A stretch of 59,119 nt of DNA from Symbiodinium natans (Eukaryota; Sar; Dinophyceae; Suessiales; Symbiodiniaceae): the NCBI GenBank assembly GCA_905221605.1, contig CAJNDS010002656.1, positions 267,501-326,619 of the forward strand, read 5' to 3'. The translations under genes and the position numbers were made by a program. This document shows positions 1 through 11,896 of this stretch, one piece after another (position 1 is the first letter of the stretch; the number at the start of each line of letters is the position of its first letter). Under the pieces are notes generated by a model. That model had not been told where the DNA came from. It did not search any database and worked only from the letters and a program-made list of their open reading frames with translations.

Positions 1-600
1 CAACTGTTTGACCCCTCGATGGGGCCCAGCCTTAAGACCAAGAACTTTTGGACCCCTCGAGGGGCCCAGCCTTAAGACCAAGAACTTTCGACCTCTCGAG
101 GGGCCCAGCCTTAAAACCCAGAACGCTTTGACCCCTCGAAGGGCCCAGCCTCAAGACCAACAACTTTTTGACCCCTCGAGGGGCCCAGCCTTAAAAACCA
201 GAACGCTTTGACCCCTCGAGGGGCCCTGCCTTAAGACCCCAGGGGCCCAGCCTTAAGACCAAAAACTTGTTGCCTTAAGACCAAATACTCTTTGACCCCT
301 CGAGGGGCCCAGCCTTAAGACGAAGAAGATGTTTGACCCCTCGAGGGTCCCAGCCTTAAGACCAAGAACGCTTTGACCCCTCGAGGGGCCCAGCCTTAAA
401 ACCCAGAACGCTTTGACCCCTCGAAGGGCCCAGCCTTAAGACCAACAGCTGTTTGACCCCTCCAGAACCCAGCCTTAAGACCAAACATTTTTGACCCCTC
501 GAGGGGCCCCAGCCTTAAGACCAAGTACTTTTTGACCTCTCGAGGGGCCCAGCCTTCAGACCCAGAACGTTTTGACCCCTCGAAGACTGGCAAGAGCAAT
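1..600. repeat. about 40-bp tandem satellite with CTCGAG core
   Basis: About 13 imperfect units of roughly 40 bp, each holding the near-palindrome CCCCTCGAGGGG followed by CCCAGCCTTAAGACCAA and a variable tail. ORFs here exist only because the repeat lacks stops. Positions 601-860 have no recognisable feature. Confidence 0.85.
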
Positions 601-860
601 AACTCAAACATTCCTATCGCAGACGTACGCTTGCACAATTTGCTTAAAACACCAAATTAATCACAACGGAAAGGTTTTCTGTAAACCCTGGCGTGCCCGT
701 TACTTTAAAGCGAAGTTTTTTGCAAACCCTAGCAAAGGTCATTGGTAAACCATAGGGTGCCCTCAACTTCAAAAACGAAAGATCCATTCAAGTACTAAAA
801 GCCGTAAAATCCTTAAACTTTAGAAAATACTCAGCAGAGAAGAAGGCAAGGATTTTTCAA

Positions 861-1645
861 TGATAAAAGGGGTCCCGGGGTCTCAGGGTTTAGGGGGTAG
901 CCACTTAGGCGCTTAGGAGCTTAGGAGCTTAGGGTTTAGGGTTTAGGGGTTAGTGTTTAGGCGCTCAGGAGCTTAAGAGGTTTAGGGTTTAGGGTTTAAG
1001 GGATTAGGGGGTAGGCGCCTAGGCGCTTAGGAGCTTAGGAGCCTAGGTTCTAGGGTTTAAGGTTTAAGGGTTTTGGGGATAGGCGCTTAGGCGCTCAGGA
1101 GCTTAGGAGTTGATGGTTTAGGGTTGAGGGTTGAAGGGTTTAGGGGGGGCAGGCGCTTAGACGCTTAGGAGCTTAGGAGCTTAGGGTTTAGGGTTTAAGG
1201 GTTTAGGTTTTGAGGATTTAGGGGGTACGCGCTTCGGAGCTTACGCGCTTAGGAGCTTAAGGTTTTAGGGGGCAGGCGCCTAGGCGCTTAGGAGCTTAGG
1301 AGCTTAGGGTTTAGGGTGTAAGGTTTAAGGGTCTATGGGGTAGGCGCTTAGGCGCTGAGGAGCTTAAGAGCTTAGGAGTTTATGGTTTTGGTTTAGGGTA
1401 GTTTGAGGATTTAGGGGGTAGGCGCTTTGGAGCTTAGGCGCTTAGGAGCTTAGGAGCTTAGGGTTTAGGGTTTAAGGGTTTCGGGTTACAGGATTTAGGG
1501 GGTAGACGCTTAGGAGTTTAGGCGCTTAGGAGCTGAGGACCTTAGGAATTAGGGTTTGAGGGTTTCAGTTTGAGGGGTAGGCGCTTAGGCGCCCAGGCGC
1601 TTAGAAGCTTAGGAGCTTAGGGTTTAGGTTTTCCTTAAATTCCTA
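861..1645 (+). repeat. degenerate telomere-like repeat with GGAGCTTAGGCGC words
   Basis: Runs of TTTAGGG variants alternate with GGCGCTTAGGAGCTTAGG in blocks of roughly 70-100 bp. TTTAGGG is the telomere unit known from dinoflagellates and plants; the heavy degeneration marks an old interstitial tract. Confidence 0.8.
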
Positions 1646-1940
1646 AATTAGATGATTAAACTTCTTTGGGCGGCTCTTTTTTAAATCTTTTGGATTCCTT
1701 AAATTCCTTAAAATCCTTAAAAACCCTTAAAGTTTTCCAAACACTTTAAGGATTTTAAGGATTTTAAAGGTTTTAAGGATTTTAAAAGATTTTAAAAGGT
1801 GGCCCGGTGCCCCTAGGCCTCCAGGACCCCTTTAAAATCTTTAAAATCCATAAAATTTTTGGAAAGGGATTTTCCAAAAACTTTAAGGATGTTAAGTATT
1901 TTGAAGTTAAATAATTTCGGGCCTCCAGAAGGTCGCGGCT

Positions 1941-2113
1941 CGATTTGGCCAAATTTTGCCGGGCAGGCTCCGGGCAAAATTTGGCCAAATCGGGTTGCTC
2001 TTCGTATGCGATGAGAAATGCGCGGCTCGATTTGGCCAAATTTTGCCGGACAGGCTCCGGGCCAAATTTTGCCCGGAGCCTGCCCGGCAAAATTTGGCCA
2101 AATCGAGCCGCGC
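1941..2113. repeat. two adjacent foldbacks inside the satellite
   Basis: The first has perfect 20-bp arms (1941-1960 and 1973-1992) with a 12-nt loop. The second has arms of about 43 bp (2020-2062 and 2071-2113) with one visible mismatch and a loop of about 8 nt. Both arms use the words ATTTGGCCAAA and TTTTGCCGG, absent from the surrounding satellite, so this is an insertion. Confidence 0.8.
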
Positions 2114-4039
2114 CTTTCTGGAGGCCCATTTAAAATCCTTAAAATCCTTAAACTTTTTGGAAATGGATTTTCCAAAAACTTTAAGGATTTTAAGGATTTT
2201 AAAGGTTTTAAAAAGGCCTTAAAACCCTTAAAATCCTTAAAGTTTTTGGAAATGGATTTTCCAAAAACTTTAAGGATTTTAAGGATTTTAAAGGTTTTAA
2301 AAAGGCCTTAAAACCCTTAAAATCCTTAAAGTTTTACGAAATGGATTTTCCAAAAACTTTAAGGATTTTAAGGATTTTAAAGGTTTTAAAGATTTTAAAA
2401 GGTGGCCCGGGGCTCCTGGGCCTCCGGGACCCCTTTAAAATCCTTAAAGTCCTTAAAATCCTTAAAATCTTTAAAACTTTTGGAAATGGATTTTCCAAAA
2501 AATTTAAGGGTTTTAAGGATTTTAAAGGTTTTAAAAAGGCCTTAAAACCCTTAAAATCCTTAAAGTTTTAGGAAATGGATTTTCCAAAAACTTTAAGGAT
2601 TTTAAAGATTTTAAAGGTTTTAAAGATTTTAAAAGGTGGCCCGGGGCTCCTGGGCCTCCGGGACCCCTTTAAAATCTTTAAAATCCTTAAAATCCTTAAA
2701 ATTTTTGGAAGTGGATTTTCCAAAAACTTTAAGGATTTTAAGGATTTTAAAGGTTTTAAAAAGGCCTTAAAACCCTTAAAATCCTTAAAGCTTTAGGAAA
2801 TGGATTTTCCAAAAACTTTAAGGATTTTAAGGATTTTAAAGGTTTTAAAGATTTTAAAAGGTGGCCCGGGGCTCCTGGGCCTCCGGGACCCCTTTAAAAT
2901 CTTTAAAACCTTTAAAATCCTTAAAATCGTTAAAATTTTTGGAAATGGATTTTCCAAAAACTTTAAGGATTTTAAGGATTTTAAAGGTTTTAAAAAGGCC
3001 GTAAAACCCTTAAAATCCTTAAAGTTTTAGGAAATGGATTTCCAAAAACTTTAAGGATTTTAAGGATTTTAAAGATTTCAAAGATTTTAAAAGGTGGCCC
3101 GGGGCTCCTGGGCCTCCGGGACCCCTTTAAAATCTTTAAAATCCTTAAAATCCTTAAAATTTTTGGAAATGGATTTTCCAAAAACTTTAAGGATTTTAAG
3201 GATTTTAAAGGTTTTAAAAAGGCCTTAAAACCCTTAAAATCCTTAAAGTTTTAGGAAAAGGATTTTCCAAAAACTTTAAGGATTTTAAAGATTTTAAAGG
3301 TTTTAAAGATTTTAAAAGGTGGCCCGGGGCTCCTGGGCCTCCGGGACCCCTCTAAAATCTTTAAAATCTTTAAAATCCTTAAAACCCTTAAAATCCTTAA
3401 AACTTTTGGAAGTGGATTTTCCAAAAACTTTAAGGGTTTTAAGGATTTTAAATGTTTTAAAAAGGCCTTAAAACCCTTAAAACCCTTAAAGTTTTAGGAA
3501 ATGGATTTTCCAAAAACTTTAAGGATTTTAAAGATTTTAAAGGTTTTAAAGATTTTAAAAGGTGGCCCGGGGCTCCTGGGCCTCCGGGACCCCTTTAAAA
3601 TCTTTAAAGTCCTTAAAATCCTTAAAATCTTTAAAACTTTTGGAAATGGATTTTCCAAAAAATTTAAGGGTTTTAAGGATTTTAAAGGTTTTAAAAAGGC
3701 CTTAAAACCCTTAAAAAACAAAAAAAAAATAAAAAAAAAAAATCCTTAAAGTTTTAGGAAAAGGATTTTCCAAAACTTTAATGTTTTTAAAGATTTTAAA
3801 GGTTTTAAAAACGATTTTTAAAAGGTGGCCCTGGCTCCTGGGCCTCCGGGAACCCCTTTAAAATCTTAAAATCTTAAAAATCCTTAAACCCTTAAAATCC
3901 TTAAAACTTTTGGAAGTGCTTTTCCAAAACTTTAAGGATTTTTAAGATTTTAAATGTTTTGTAAAGCCTTAACACCCGTTAAAGAAACCCTTAAAAGTTT
4001 AGGAAATTGATTTTCCACAAAACTTTAAGGATTTTAAAG

Positions 4040-4190
4040 ATTTTTAAAAAAAAAAAAAGAAAGCAAAAAAAAAAAACAACAAGAAAAAAAAACAAAAAAA
4101 AAACAAAAAACAAAAAAAAACAAGACAAAAAAAAAACAAACCCAAAACAACAAAAAAAAAAAATAAAAAAAAAACAAAAAAAAGGGTTTT
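4040..4190 (+). repeat. A-rich insertion in the satellite
   Basis: About 150 bp of A runs broken by single C or G, interrupting one satellite unit. It could be the tail of a retroposed sequence or slippage; no gene body precedes it. Confidence 0.6.
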
Positions 4191-4834
4191 TAAAGATTTT
4201 AAAAGGTGGCCCGGGGCTCCTGGGCCTCCGGGACCCCTTTAAAATCTTTAAAATCTTTAAAATCCTTAAAATCCTTAAAATTTTTGGAAGTGGATTTTCC
4301 AAAAACTTTAAGGATTTTAAGGATTTTAAAGGTTTTAAAAAGGCCTTAAAACCCTTAAAATCCTTAAAGTTTTAGGAAATGGATTTTCCAAAAACTTTAA
4401 GGATTTTAAGGATTTTAAAGGTTTTAAAGATTTTAAAAGGTGGCCCGGGGCCCCTGGGCCTCCGGGACCCCTTTAAAATCTTTAAAATCCTTAAAATCCT
4501 TAAAATCCTTAAAATTTTTGGAAATGGATGTTCCAAAAACTTTAAGGATTTTAAGGATTTTAAAGGTTTGAAAAAGGCCTTAAAACCCTTAAAATCCTTA
4601 AAATTTTTGGAAATGGATTTTCCAAAAACTTTAAGGATTCTAAGGATTTTAAAGATTTTAAAAAGGCCTTAAAACCCTTAAAATCCTTAAAGTTTTAGGA
4701 AATGGATTTTCCAAAAACTTTAAGGGTTTTAAGGATTTTAAAGCCTTTTTAAAATTTTTAAAATCCTTAAAATCCTTAAAATCCTGAAAAGTTAGTCAGG
4801 CAGAGAGCAAAGCCAAATAGAGCAGAAAGGTCCT

Positions 4835-5250
4835 ACGTACATACATGTATATGTATATATGTATATATGTATATATGTATATATGTATATATGTATATAT
4901 GTATATATGTATATATGTATATATGTATATATGTATATATGTATATATGTATATATGTATATATGTATATATGTATATACCCATAGGCTCCAAACTTGAA
5001 AAAAATCAAGCTGGCACTTGATTTTTTTCAATTTTCAAGCTGCGCTTGAAAATGGAGAAAAACAGCTAAAAATCAAGCTTGAAATGTCTATAAAATGGAC
5101 TTTCCGCTTGAAAAAATCTTGAAAAATCTTGAAATTTTGGAAATTTCACGAATTTTGCACTTGAAAAAAAATCTTGAATTTCAAAAATCTGCGCTTGATT
5201 TTTTAAAAACAGCACTTTTCCAATCTTGAAAAAATCTTGAATTTTCACTC
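4835..5250 (-). repeat. TATATGTA microsatellite joined to a CTTGAAAA/AATCAAG snapback module
   Basis: An 8-bp microsatellite (4850-4980) ends in ATACCCATAGGCTCC, followed by AT-rich sequence rich in CTTGAAAAAATC and its complement, able to form several hairpins. The same composite occurs in reverse at 20100-20690. Positions 5251-5447 are TA-rich microsatellite, possibly intron. Confidence 0.8.
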
Positions 5251-5451
5251 AGAGGAAAACATGTATTGTTGAAATATTTAAGAATATGTTTCACGAAATA
5301 GGTGTCTGTTCACATAAATATAAGGTGTATATATACATATATATCTATACATGCAATTAATTTTCATGCATATTGCATATATATATATATATATGCATGT
5401 AGGATATATATGTATATATACATGTATGTGATAGATATATATGTATATTAG

Positions 5452-6452
5452 GCTCGCCTAATAAATACTCCGAGCTGAAGATGGTCTACCAGAAGATCCT
5501 GGCCTGCTTTCCTTCACTGAAGGAAAACTTTCCTGGGGTGGACAAGTACCAGATTCCCGCCAAGCTGGCTGAGCAGACCATGACTATGGCCTGCCATGCG
5601 AGGCGGTTGAAAGACCCGATCAGATTTGCAGAGTGCACAAAGAGCTTGGCAATGTGGCAAGTGGAGAAGCTTGAGAACCTCAAGGTTGAACTTGGCCGAC
5701 TTCACGATGACTACGAAGAGGAGCAGAATGAGCTGGTGACGGGCCAGCAAGAAGCCCAGACCGTGAGGAAGAAACCCAGCTTCAGATCTTCGACGCCCAG
5801 ATCTTCGCCGAGACCTTCGCTGAGCTCCTCCAGCTTGCAGAGGGGATCTTCGAGAAAATCTTTGCGATCGCAGAGCTGTGATGTTGACCATGATCTGCAG
5901 AGCTTGCTTGACGTGGAGATTCCTCTCACCCAGGACAGCAACTCTGAGTCCGAGAGTTCCCACGGCATACTGAAGAAAGCTGAGGAGACTTCCCCGGTGC
6001 CAGCACGAAAGAGGAACATCAGGGAGCAGATCGAAGAGAGCAAGGGCAAGGGCTTGAAGAAGAAAGGAAAACTTGGGAAGAAGCAGGGCAGCAACTTTGT
6101 GAAGAAGAAAAAGAAGGAGTCCCTGCAGAAGGCCGCCAAGGACGAGAAGAAGAAGGGGTCCCCACAGAAGCCCGCCAAGGACGAGAAGAACAAGAAGAGG
6201 AACAGGGCTCCCCGCAAAGTTCACTTGACCTCTGCCGAGTTGGGCCAGCTGACACTCATGCCATACAAGGCTACCAAAGCCGTGGCTGTGAGGATTAGGA
6301 ACGGCCAGCAACTGTTCCAAGTGAGCTGCTACCACGACCTGAAGAAGAATGGCAAGCAGGCACAGAAGTTCCTTGATGAGCTGAAGGCTGGAAAGCCCTT
6401 GGTGAAAGTCTTGGAGATCCGCGACCAGATGCACCCGAAGACAGGGAAGTGA
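5452..6452 (+). CDS. terminal exon of a lysine/serine-rich protein, function unknown
   Basis: An open frame of 323 codons runs from ATG 5481 to TGA 6452. The frame stays open upstream to an acceptor-like TTAG ending at 5451, so I read this as the last exon of a spliced gene; earlier exons were not found in the repeats upstream. The N-terminal ~85 residues are mixed and probably folded, with a helical stretch ending in an acidic run. Residues ~95-130 are Ser/Arg/Pro-rich, ~170-245 carry many Lys clusters including two copies of an AKDEKK-type unit, and the last ~85 form a compact segment with AVRIRNGQQLFQV. Lysine-rich composition suggests nucleic-acid binding or a nuclear location, but I recognise no family. 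GC content rises sharply against both flanks, which supports real coding. Confidence 0.65.
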
Positions 6453-6619
6453 GAGACTATAGATATCCGTATATCCTGTGGGTGTATACCAGAAGTTTTT
6501 GTCTGCAGAAATGGGGATCGAATCTGGACTGTCAGACAACTGTGAATGACATCTCGTGTGGATCGAGTGTTGTATATATACATAATATACATATATGGTA
6601 TTAGAATATTCTATATATA

Positions 6620-6660
6620 TTAACCCTAAACCCTAAACCCTAAACCCTAAACCTGAAACG
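6620..6660 (-). repeat. short CCCTAAA tract
   Basis: Four clean CCCTAAA units plus decayed ones, about 170 bp after the stop codon of the preceding gene. Positions 6661-6785 are TA-rich microsatellite. Confidence 0.85.
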
Positions 6661-6785
6661 CTAAATCCTCTATACCGGATATAGCTTTTCACCAAATATA
6701 TATCTTCTAAGTGTATATGTATAGATTAATCTTATATATATATATATGTAGATATGAATGAATACATATTAATAATATATATATA

Positions 6786-6816
6786 TGCTCACCCCCCCCA
6801 ATGGACCCACCGCGGA
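6786..6816. repeat. TA / poly-C junction motif
   Basis: A TA microsatellite changes into GCTCACCCCCCCCAATGG and then CACCGCGG. The same junction in reverse orientation lies at 9436-9480, and related ones occur near 20705, 22535, 22720 and 24465. Confidence 0.7.
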
Positions 6817-6934
6817 TGGCAGCCGAGTCCTAGCCAGATCAAGGCAAAAAACAACAAAACAAGAAACTAACAAAAACCAACAAACCAAAAAAATCCAAAA
6901 AACCAAAAAAACCAACAAAACCAAAAAAACCAAA

Positions 6935-7885
6935 AAAACCATCTTTTCCAAAACTATGGGGCTGGGGCCTCCAAAAGATGTTTTTTTTGGTTTTCTCGAG
7001 AAAAAGATGGTTTTTTTGGTTCGAAACCATCTTTTTCTCGAGAAAAAGATGGTTTTTGAGCAGCCGCTCTTCGAAAAACCATCTTTTTCTCGAGAAAAAG
7101 ATGGTTTTACCAGGACAAGACCTCCAAAAACCATCTTTTTCTCGAGAAAAAGATGGTTTTACCAGGACAAGACCTCCAAAAACCATCTTTTTCTCGAGAA
7201 AAAGATGGTTTTTCCAGGACAAGATCTCCAAAAACCATCTTTTTCTCGAGAAAAAGATGGTTTTTCGAAGAGCGGCTGATCAAAAACCATCTTTTTCTCG
7301 AGAAAAAGATGGTTTCGAACCAAAAAAACCATCTTTTTTTCTCGAGAAAACCAAAAAAACCATCTTTTGGAGGCCCCAGCCCCATAGTTTTGGAAAAGAT
7401 GTTTTTTTTGGGTTTTTTGGTTTTTTGGTTTTCTCGAGAAAAAGATGGTGTTTTGGTTCGAAACCATTTTTTTCGAGAAAAAGATGGTTTTGAGCAACCA
7501 CCCTTCGAAAAATTTTTTTCTCGAGAAAAAGATGGTTTTACCAGGAGAAGACCTCCAAAAACCATCTTTTTCTCGAGAAAAAGATGGTTTTTCCAGGACA
7601 AGACCTCCGGAAACCATCTTTTTCTCGAGAAAAAGATGGTTTTTCCAGGACAAGATCTCCAAAAACCATCTTTTTCTCGAGAAAAAGATGGTTTTTCGAA
7701 GAGCGGCTGCTCAAAAACCATCTTTTTCTCGAGAAAAAGATGGTTTCGAACCAAAAAAACCATCTTTTTCTAGAGAAAACCAAAAAAACCATCTTCTGGA
7801 GGCCCCAGCCCCATAGTTTTGGCAAAGATGGTTTTTTGGTTTTTTTGGTTTTTTTGGTTTTCTCGAGAAAAAGATGGTTAAGTTT
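6935..7885. repeat. array of perfect CTCGAG-centred palindromes
   Basis: More than a dozen copies of a perfect palindrome of about 30-34 bp, with half-site AAACCATCTTTTTCTC and centre CTCGAG, are separated by spacers such as ACCAGGACAAGACCTCC and CGAAGAGCGGCTG. Positions 6975-7400 and 7397-7832 are direct copies of a ~420-bp block. The first block is itself an inverted repeat: GGGGCTGGGGCCTCC near 6958 returns inverted near 7368. ORFs here are translations of the repeat. Confidence 0.9.
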
Positions 7886-9285
7886 TAGGGGTTTAAGCCT
7901 CGTGCACTACAGGGTTATAAGGTTCTAATCCTATAGGTATTGCCTTAAGCTTTAACCCTAAACCTTTAACTTTAAACCCTGCAGGGTTAACCCCGTGAGA
8001 AATTTAGAGATAGACCCCGAAAAGACCCTCAACCTTCTTACACGGTGTAATGGTTTAAAAACCGATAGGACATGTATACCTTCAGCGCCTGTAGGGTTCA
8101 AGCCTTTGAACGTGCTGGACCCCTATAGGGTGCTAAGGTTCTGACCCTAAAGGGTTTAGGGTTAAGGCTTAAATGCCCTCTAGGTTTAAATGCCTAAGTC
8201 TTAAACCCCAAACCTTTAAACCTTCATCCTATGGGGTTTGAAGGTCAAGGGTTTAGGCTTGATTGCCGAGGGCTTTAGGGTCCTGACCCTAGAGGGTTTA
8301 GGGTTAAGGAATAGATGCGTAAACCTTAAACCCTTAAGGTTTAAACTCTATGGGCTTAGGTTTTAATGTCTAAATTTTAAACCCTAAGCCTTGAAACCTT
8401 CACACTACAGAGTTTAGAGGTGTTAAGGGTGACAAATTGATTACATACTTAGCTTTAAATGCCTGAATCTTAAACCCCAATTCTTTAAACCTTAACCCTA
8501 TAGGGTTTAAAGGTTAAGGGCTTAGTGTTAATCGCTGTCTTAGGTTTAAATGTCTGAATCTTAAACCCTAAAACTTTAAACCTTCACCCTATAGGGTTTA
8601 AAGGTTAAGGGTTTAGGTCGAATCGTCAGCTTAGATTTAAATGTCTAAGTAAAGAATCCTAAACCTTTAAATCTCATCCCTATGGGGTTTACGGTTAAGG
8701 GTTCAATATGAACTGCCGGCATAGGTCTAAATACCTAAACCTTAAACTTAAACCCTAAACCTTTAAATATCTTAACCCTATAGGGTTTAAAGGTTAAAGG
8801 CTTAGCGTTAATTGCCGGAATAGGTTTAAATGCCTAAATCTTAAGCCCGAAACCTTTAAACCTTAGCCCAACAGGGTTTAAAGGTTAAGGGTTTAAAATT
8901 AGTTGCAGGCTTAATTAGGTTTAAATGCCTACATCTTATATCCTAAACCTTTAAAAATCTTAACCCTATAGGGTTTAAAGGTTAAGGGCTTGGCTACAGG
9001 TTTAAATGGCTAAATATTAAACCCTAAGCCTTTAAACTTTAACCCTACAGGGTTTAAAGGTTAAGGGTTTAAATTAGTTGCAGGCTTAGGTTTAAATGCC
9101 TACATCTTAAAGCCTAAACCTGTAAAAATCTTAACCCTATAGAATTTAAAGGTTAAGGGCTTAGCTTTAATTACCGGCATAGGTTCAAATGCCTAAATCT
9201 TAAACCCTTAACCTTTAAACCTTAACCCTACAGGGTTTAAGGTTAAGGGTTTTTTTTGCAGGCTTAGGTTTAAATGCCTAGATCT
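7886..9285. repeat. degenerate telomere-like repeat with about 115-bp higher-order unit
   Basis: Units contain AACCCTATAGGGTTTAAAGG, a near-palindrome centred on TATA, plus AGGTTTAAATGCCTAAATC. They decay gradually along the tract. No coding potential. Confidence 0.8.
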
Positions 9286-9783
9286 TAAATTATAAACAAA
9301 AGCCAACAGAAAGAAAAACCCTCCGTGTGTGTGTGAGAGGGTGAATTAAGGAATACAGTCAAAAATCCGGTCACCGGAAAATCACCAGACAGCAGAGGTT
9401 TTATCGGTATTTGCGGTACTTTTGCAAAGATCAAGGCCCGCGGTGGGTCCATTGGGGGGGGGTGACCATATATATATATATATATGCATGTAAATAAGAC
9501 ACAAGTAAACAATAGATGTAAATAAACAAATAATGTATATGTGAAATCTATATAATTATTAATGTCTAGATATATAATAGAAACCTAAATTTGATATATA
9601 TATATATACACACATATTGCAGCATACTATCTAGTTTATATAGCTATATACATATAAACATATATGTAGATATGTATATATGTGTGTATGATATGATATG
9701 ATATGATATGATATATGTATGTATGTATGCATGCATGCATGCATGTGTGTATGTCTGTATGTATGTATGTATGTATGTATGTA

Positions 9784-9850
<67 letters not shown>

Positions 9851-9935
9851 GTATACATATGTAAGAATGTATGTATATGTATATGTATGTATGTATATGT
9901 ATTCATTCGTAAATATATGTTCAGGCTCCACTTAA
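9286..9935. repeat. microsatellite block
   Basis: Contains the reverse-oriented TA/poly-C junction (9436-9480), TA runs, GATAT repeats and a long (GTGTAT)n/(GTAT)n array from 9715 to 9905. The Tyr/His/Val-only ORFs here are microsatellite translations. Confidence 0.85.
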
Positions 9936-9938
9936 GAA

Positions 9939-10106
9939 TGTCTGGACAGACTATATTTACTGAGGGCATTAATGTCTGGACAGACAAGACATCCCACCTT
10001 AATGTCTGGACAGACAAGACATCCCACCTTAATGTCTGGACAGACAAGACATCCCACCTTAATGTCTGGACAGACAAGACATCCCACGTTAATGTCTGGA
10101 GAGACA
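9939..10106 (+). repeat. 30-bp tandem array carrying the CTGGACAG palindrome
   Basis: One isolated copy at 9939 is followed by five units of exactly 30 bp starting at 9971. Each unit contains the 14-bp inverted repeat TGTCTGGACAGACA plus a constant 16-bp linker (AGACATCCCACCTT-type). The last unit has C to G in the core, but its 5-bp arms TGTCT/AGACA still pair. It lies just upstream of the first exon of the next gene. Confidence 0.9.
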
Positions 10107-10163
10107 ATTGAGCTGGAGGGTTGAAAATTTCGTGACGGGCAGCATTCTGGACCAAGCACAGCA

Positions 10164-11843
10164 ATGAAGCTAGCTTTGAAGCACGGTGCCATGGGGCCTG
10201 GAACGATCTCCGGCAAGGGCAAGCAAGACCCGTTGCTTGGTACGAACGCCCCCGATCGCCGAGGGAGAGATGTCCCCTCGGCGATCGGGGGCAAGGGCTT
10301 CAGTGACCGCCGCGATGTGCAGCAGGGAACCATGAGTGCCCTTTGGCGAGAGTGACGTGGCGTAATTTTTATAGACATTTCAATGTCTGGACAGACATGG
10401 TGTTTGAACAAAAGTTTGCAAGATATGCAGTTCAATGTCTGGACAGACACCCTATATATGTTTAGTGACTGGACAGTCATGATCGAGGGATGATCCTTTA
10501 ATGACTGGACATGAGAGATTGTTTATATTGACTGGACAGTCATGAAAGATGAGTTTCCATCCAAGGAACCTCCGTGCCGTTTGGGGCCGCTTGCATCCAG
10601 AGGTGCCTTTTGGGCAATGGATGCAGTGCCTGGTGGACTTCACGGCCAAGGAGTCGAAGCTGAACCCAGGTACGGGAGAGTCCGCCCGGAGCTTCTTCAC
10701 ACGAGTGTACCGGAAACTTGGAAGTTCTTAACTTGACCCACATATGAAAAGATAAGTGGTAAAATATGCATTGATAATGTCTGGACAGACATGCAAGAAA
10801 TGTACGTGTGAACTAAGGGAGTCTCCTTTTGAGACATACGAGAAGATGATGAACTATCTGCTGGAGGCCATGGCCGAGAGGGACCGCCAAGCAGAGGCCA
10901 GTGAGCTGCCCTGGTGGCGAGAGGTTCAGGCCGGATCAGAAGTGCAGTAGTTGCCGTGTTTAATGACTGGACAGTCATGCTTGACATGTACATGAGAAAA
11001 GAAGCCACTTAAGCTTGACAGGAAAACATGGGAGCTGGGGCCAGTGGAAGTGGTGGGTATGGTGGTGGACAGGACCAGCCCTCAAGAAAAGGTTCATAGG
11101 ATCCAGAAACATTTGATTTAATTGCAGGACCAAGGCCCCCAGCAGAACGACGCCCAGAACCAGCCCCAGCAGAACGACCCCGACAACCAGAGCCAGCAGC
11201 AGAACGACACCCAGAACGATGCTGCAGAGCTTGCACTGACTAGTTTTTTTGACCATTTTGATTAAAGCGATGGGGCTAAAGATGCACTTGAGGCTGCATG
11301 GTGGCAGCCCAGCATGCCGGGGTGGCAGCAGTGGCAGACGGCCTGGTGGCAGGCCCGGTGCAAATATTTCTGAAGGTCTGGACAGACCATGGGCATGAGT
11401 TGATGCCAGGACTGGTCCGGGCACTCGTGGGACTCGTGGCCAAGCCAGGCCCGGCATGTAAGTGCATATCTCCATATATAATGTGTTGCACGCTGTGGGA
11501 TATTTTCGGTGCACCCCGACAGGACCCGACCAGTGGCTGGGGCACACCGTCAACCCAGCAGGGCCAGGAGATATTGCATGCTTGTGTCTGTGTTTTTTGG
11601 TGACTGAAGTAAAACATTATTTGATGAGGATGCCCCCGACCCGTGGAGTGGACAGCAAGCTTGGCAGGCTGTGGCCGACACAGAGTGCATGTATATATTT
11701 TGGGTTTCGCTTTTGAATTCCCTGAGGCCGACAATGGCACCGGAGGTGGAAGCTGGCCCAATGCCCCGACAGGAACTGGAGCTGCAGGAGATACGGGTGG
11801 GAGACAGAGAGAGGGAGAGATAGAGAGAGGGAGAGATAGAGAG

Positions 11844-11896
<53 letters not shown>

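Larger units (their letters stand above)
1646..4790. repeat. about 230-bp satellite with internal inverted repeats
   Basis: About ten units of 225-245 bp, most easily tracked by the GC-rich segment beginning GGTGGCCCGGGGCTCC (near 1799, 2400, 2634, 2858, 3093, 3319, 3562, 3826, 4206 and 4439). The rest of each unit is built of AAGGATTTTAAAG words and their reverse complement around TGGATTTTCCA, so each unit can fold back on itself. Long ORFs on both strands are repeat artefacts. Confidence 0.85.

Noticed and set aside
1782-4672. Many ORFs rich in Lys, Phe, Ile and Leu
   Set aside because: They are translations of the AAATCCTTAAA satellite in every frame on both strands.
4792-5031. Tyr/Ile/His ORFs here and at 9631-9935 and 20356-20799
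   Set aside because: They are pure microsatellite translations.
5514-6539. 341-codon minus-strand ORF opposite the gene at 5452-6452
   Set aside because: It is a shadow: the plus frame has the biased Lys/Ser composition and a consistent upstream acceptor, while the minus translation is Leu-rich and patternless.
6769-7928. Repeat proteins with FSREKDGF units on both strands
   Set aside because: The DNA repeat is a perfect palindrome, so both strands encode the same peptide; no gene structure is evident.
7905-7935. GGTTCTAATCC resembling a tRNA T-loop
   Set aside because: No matching acceptor, D or anticodon arms; it lies in degenerate telomere-like repeat.
9971-10106. CRISPR-like array of regularly spaced repeats
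   Set aside because: The whole 30-bp unit is repeated, so there are no unique spacers, and nothing else here is prokaryotic.
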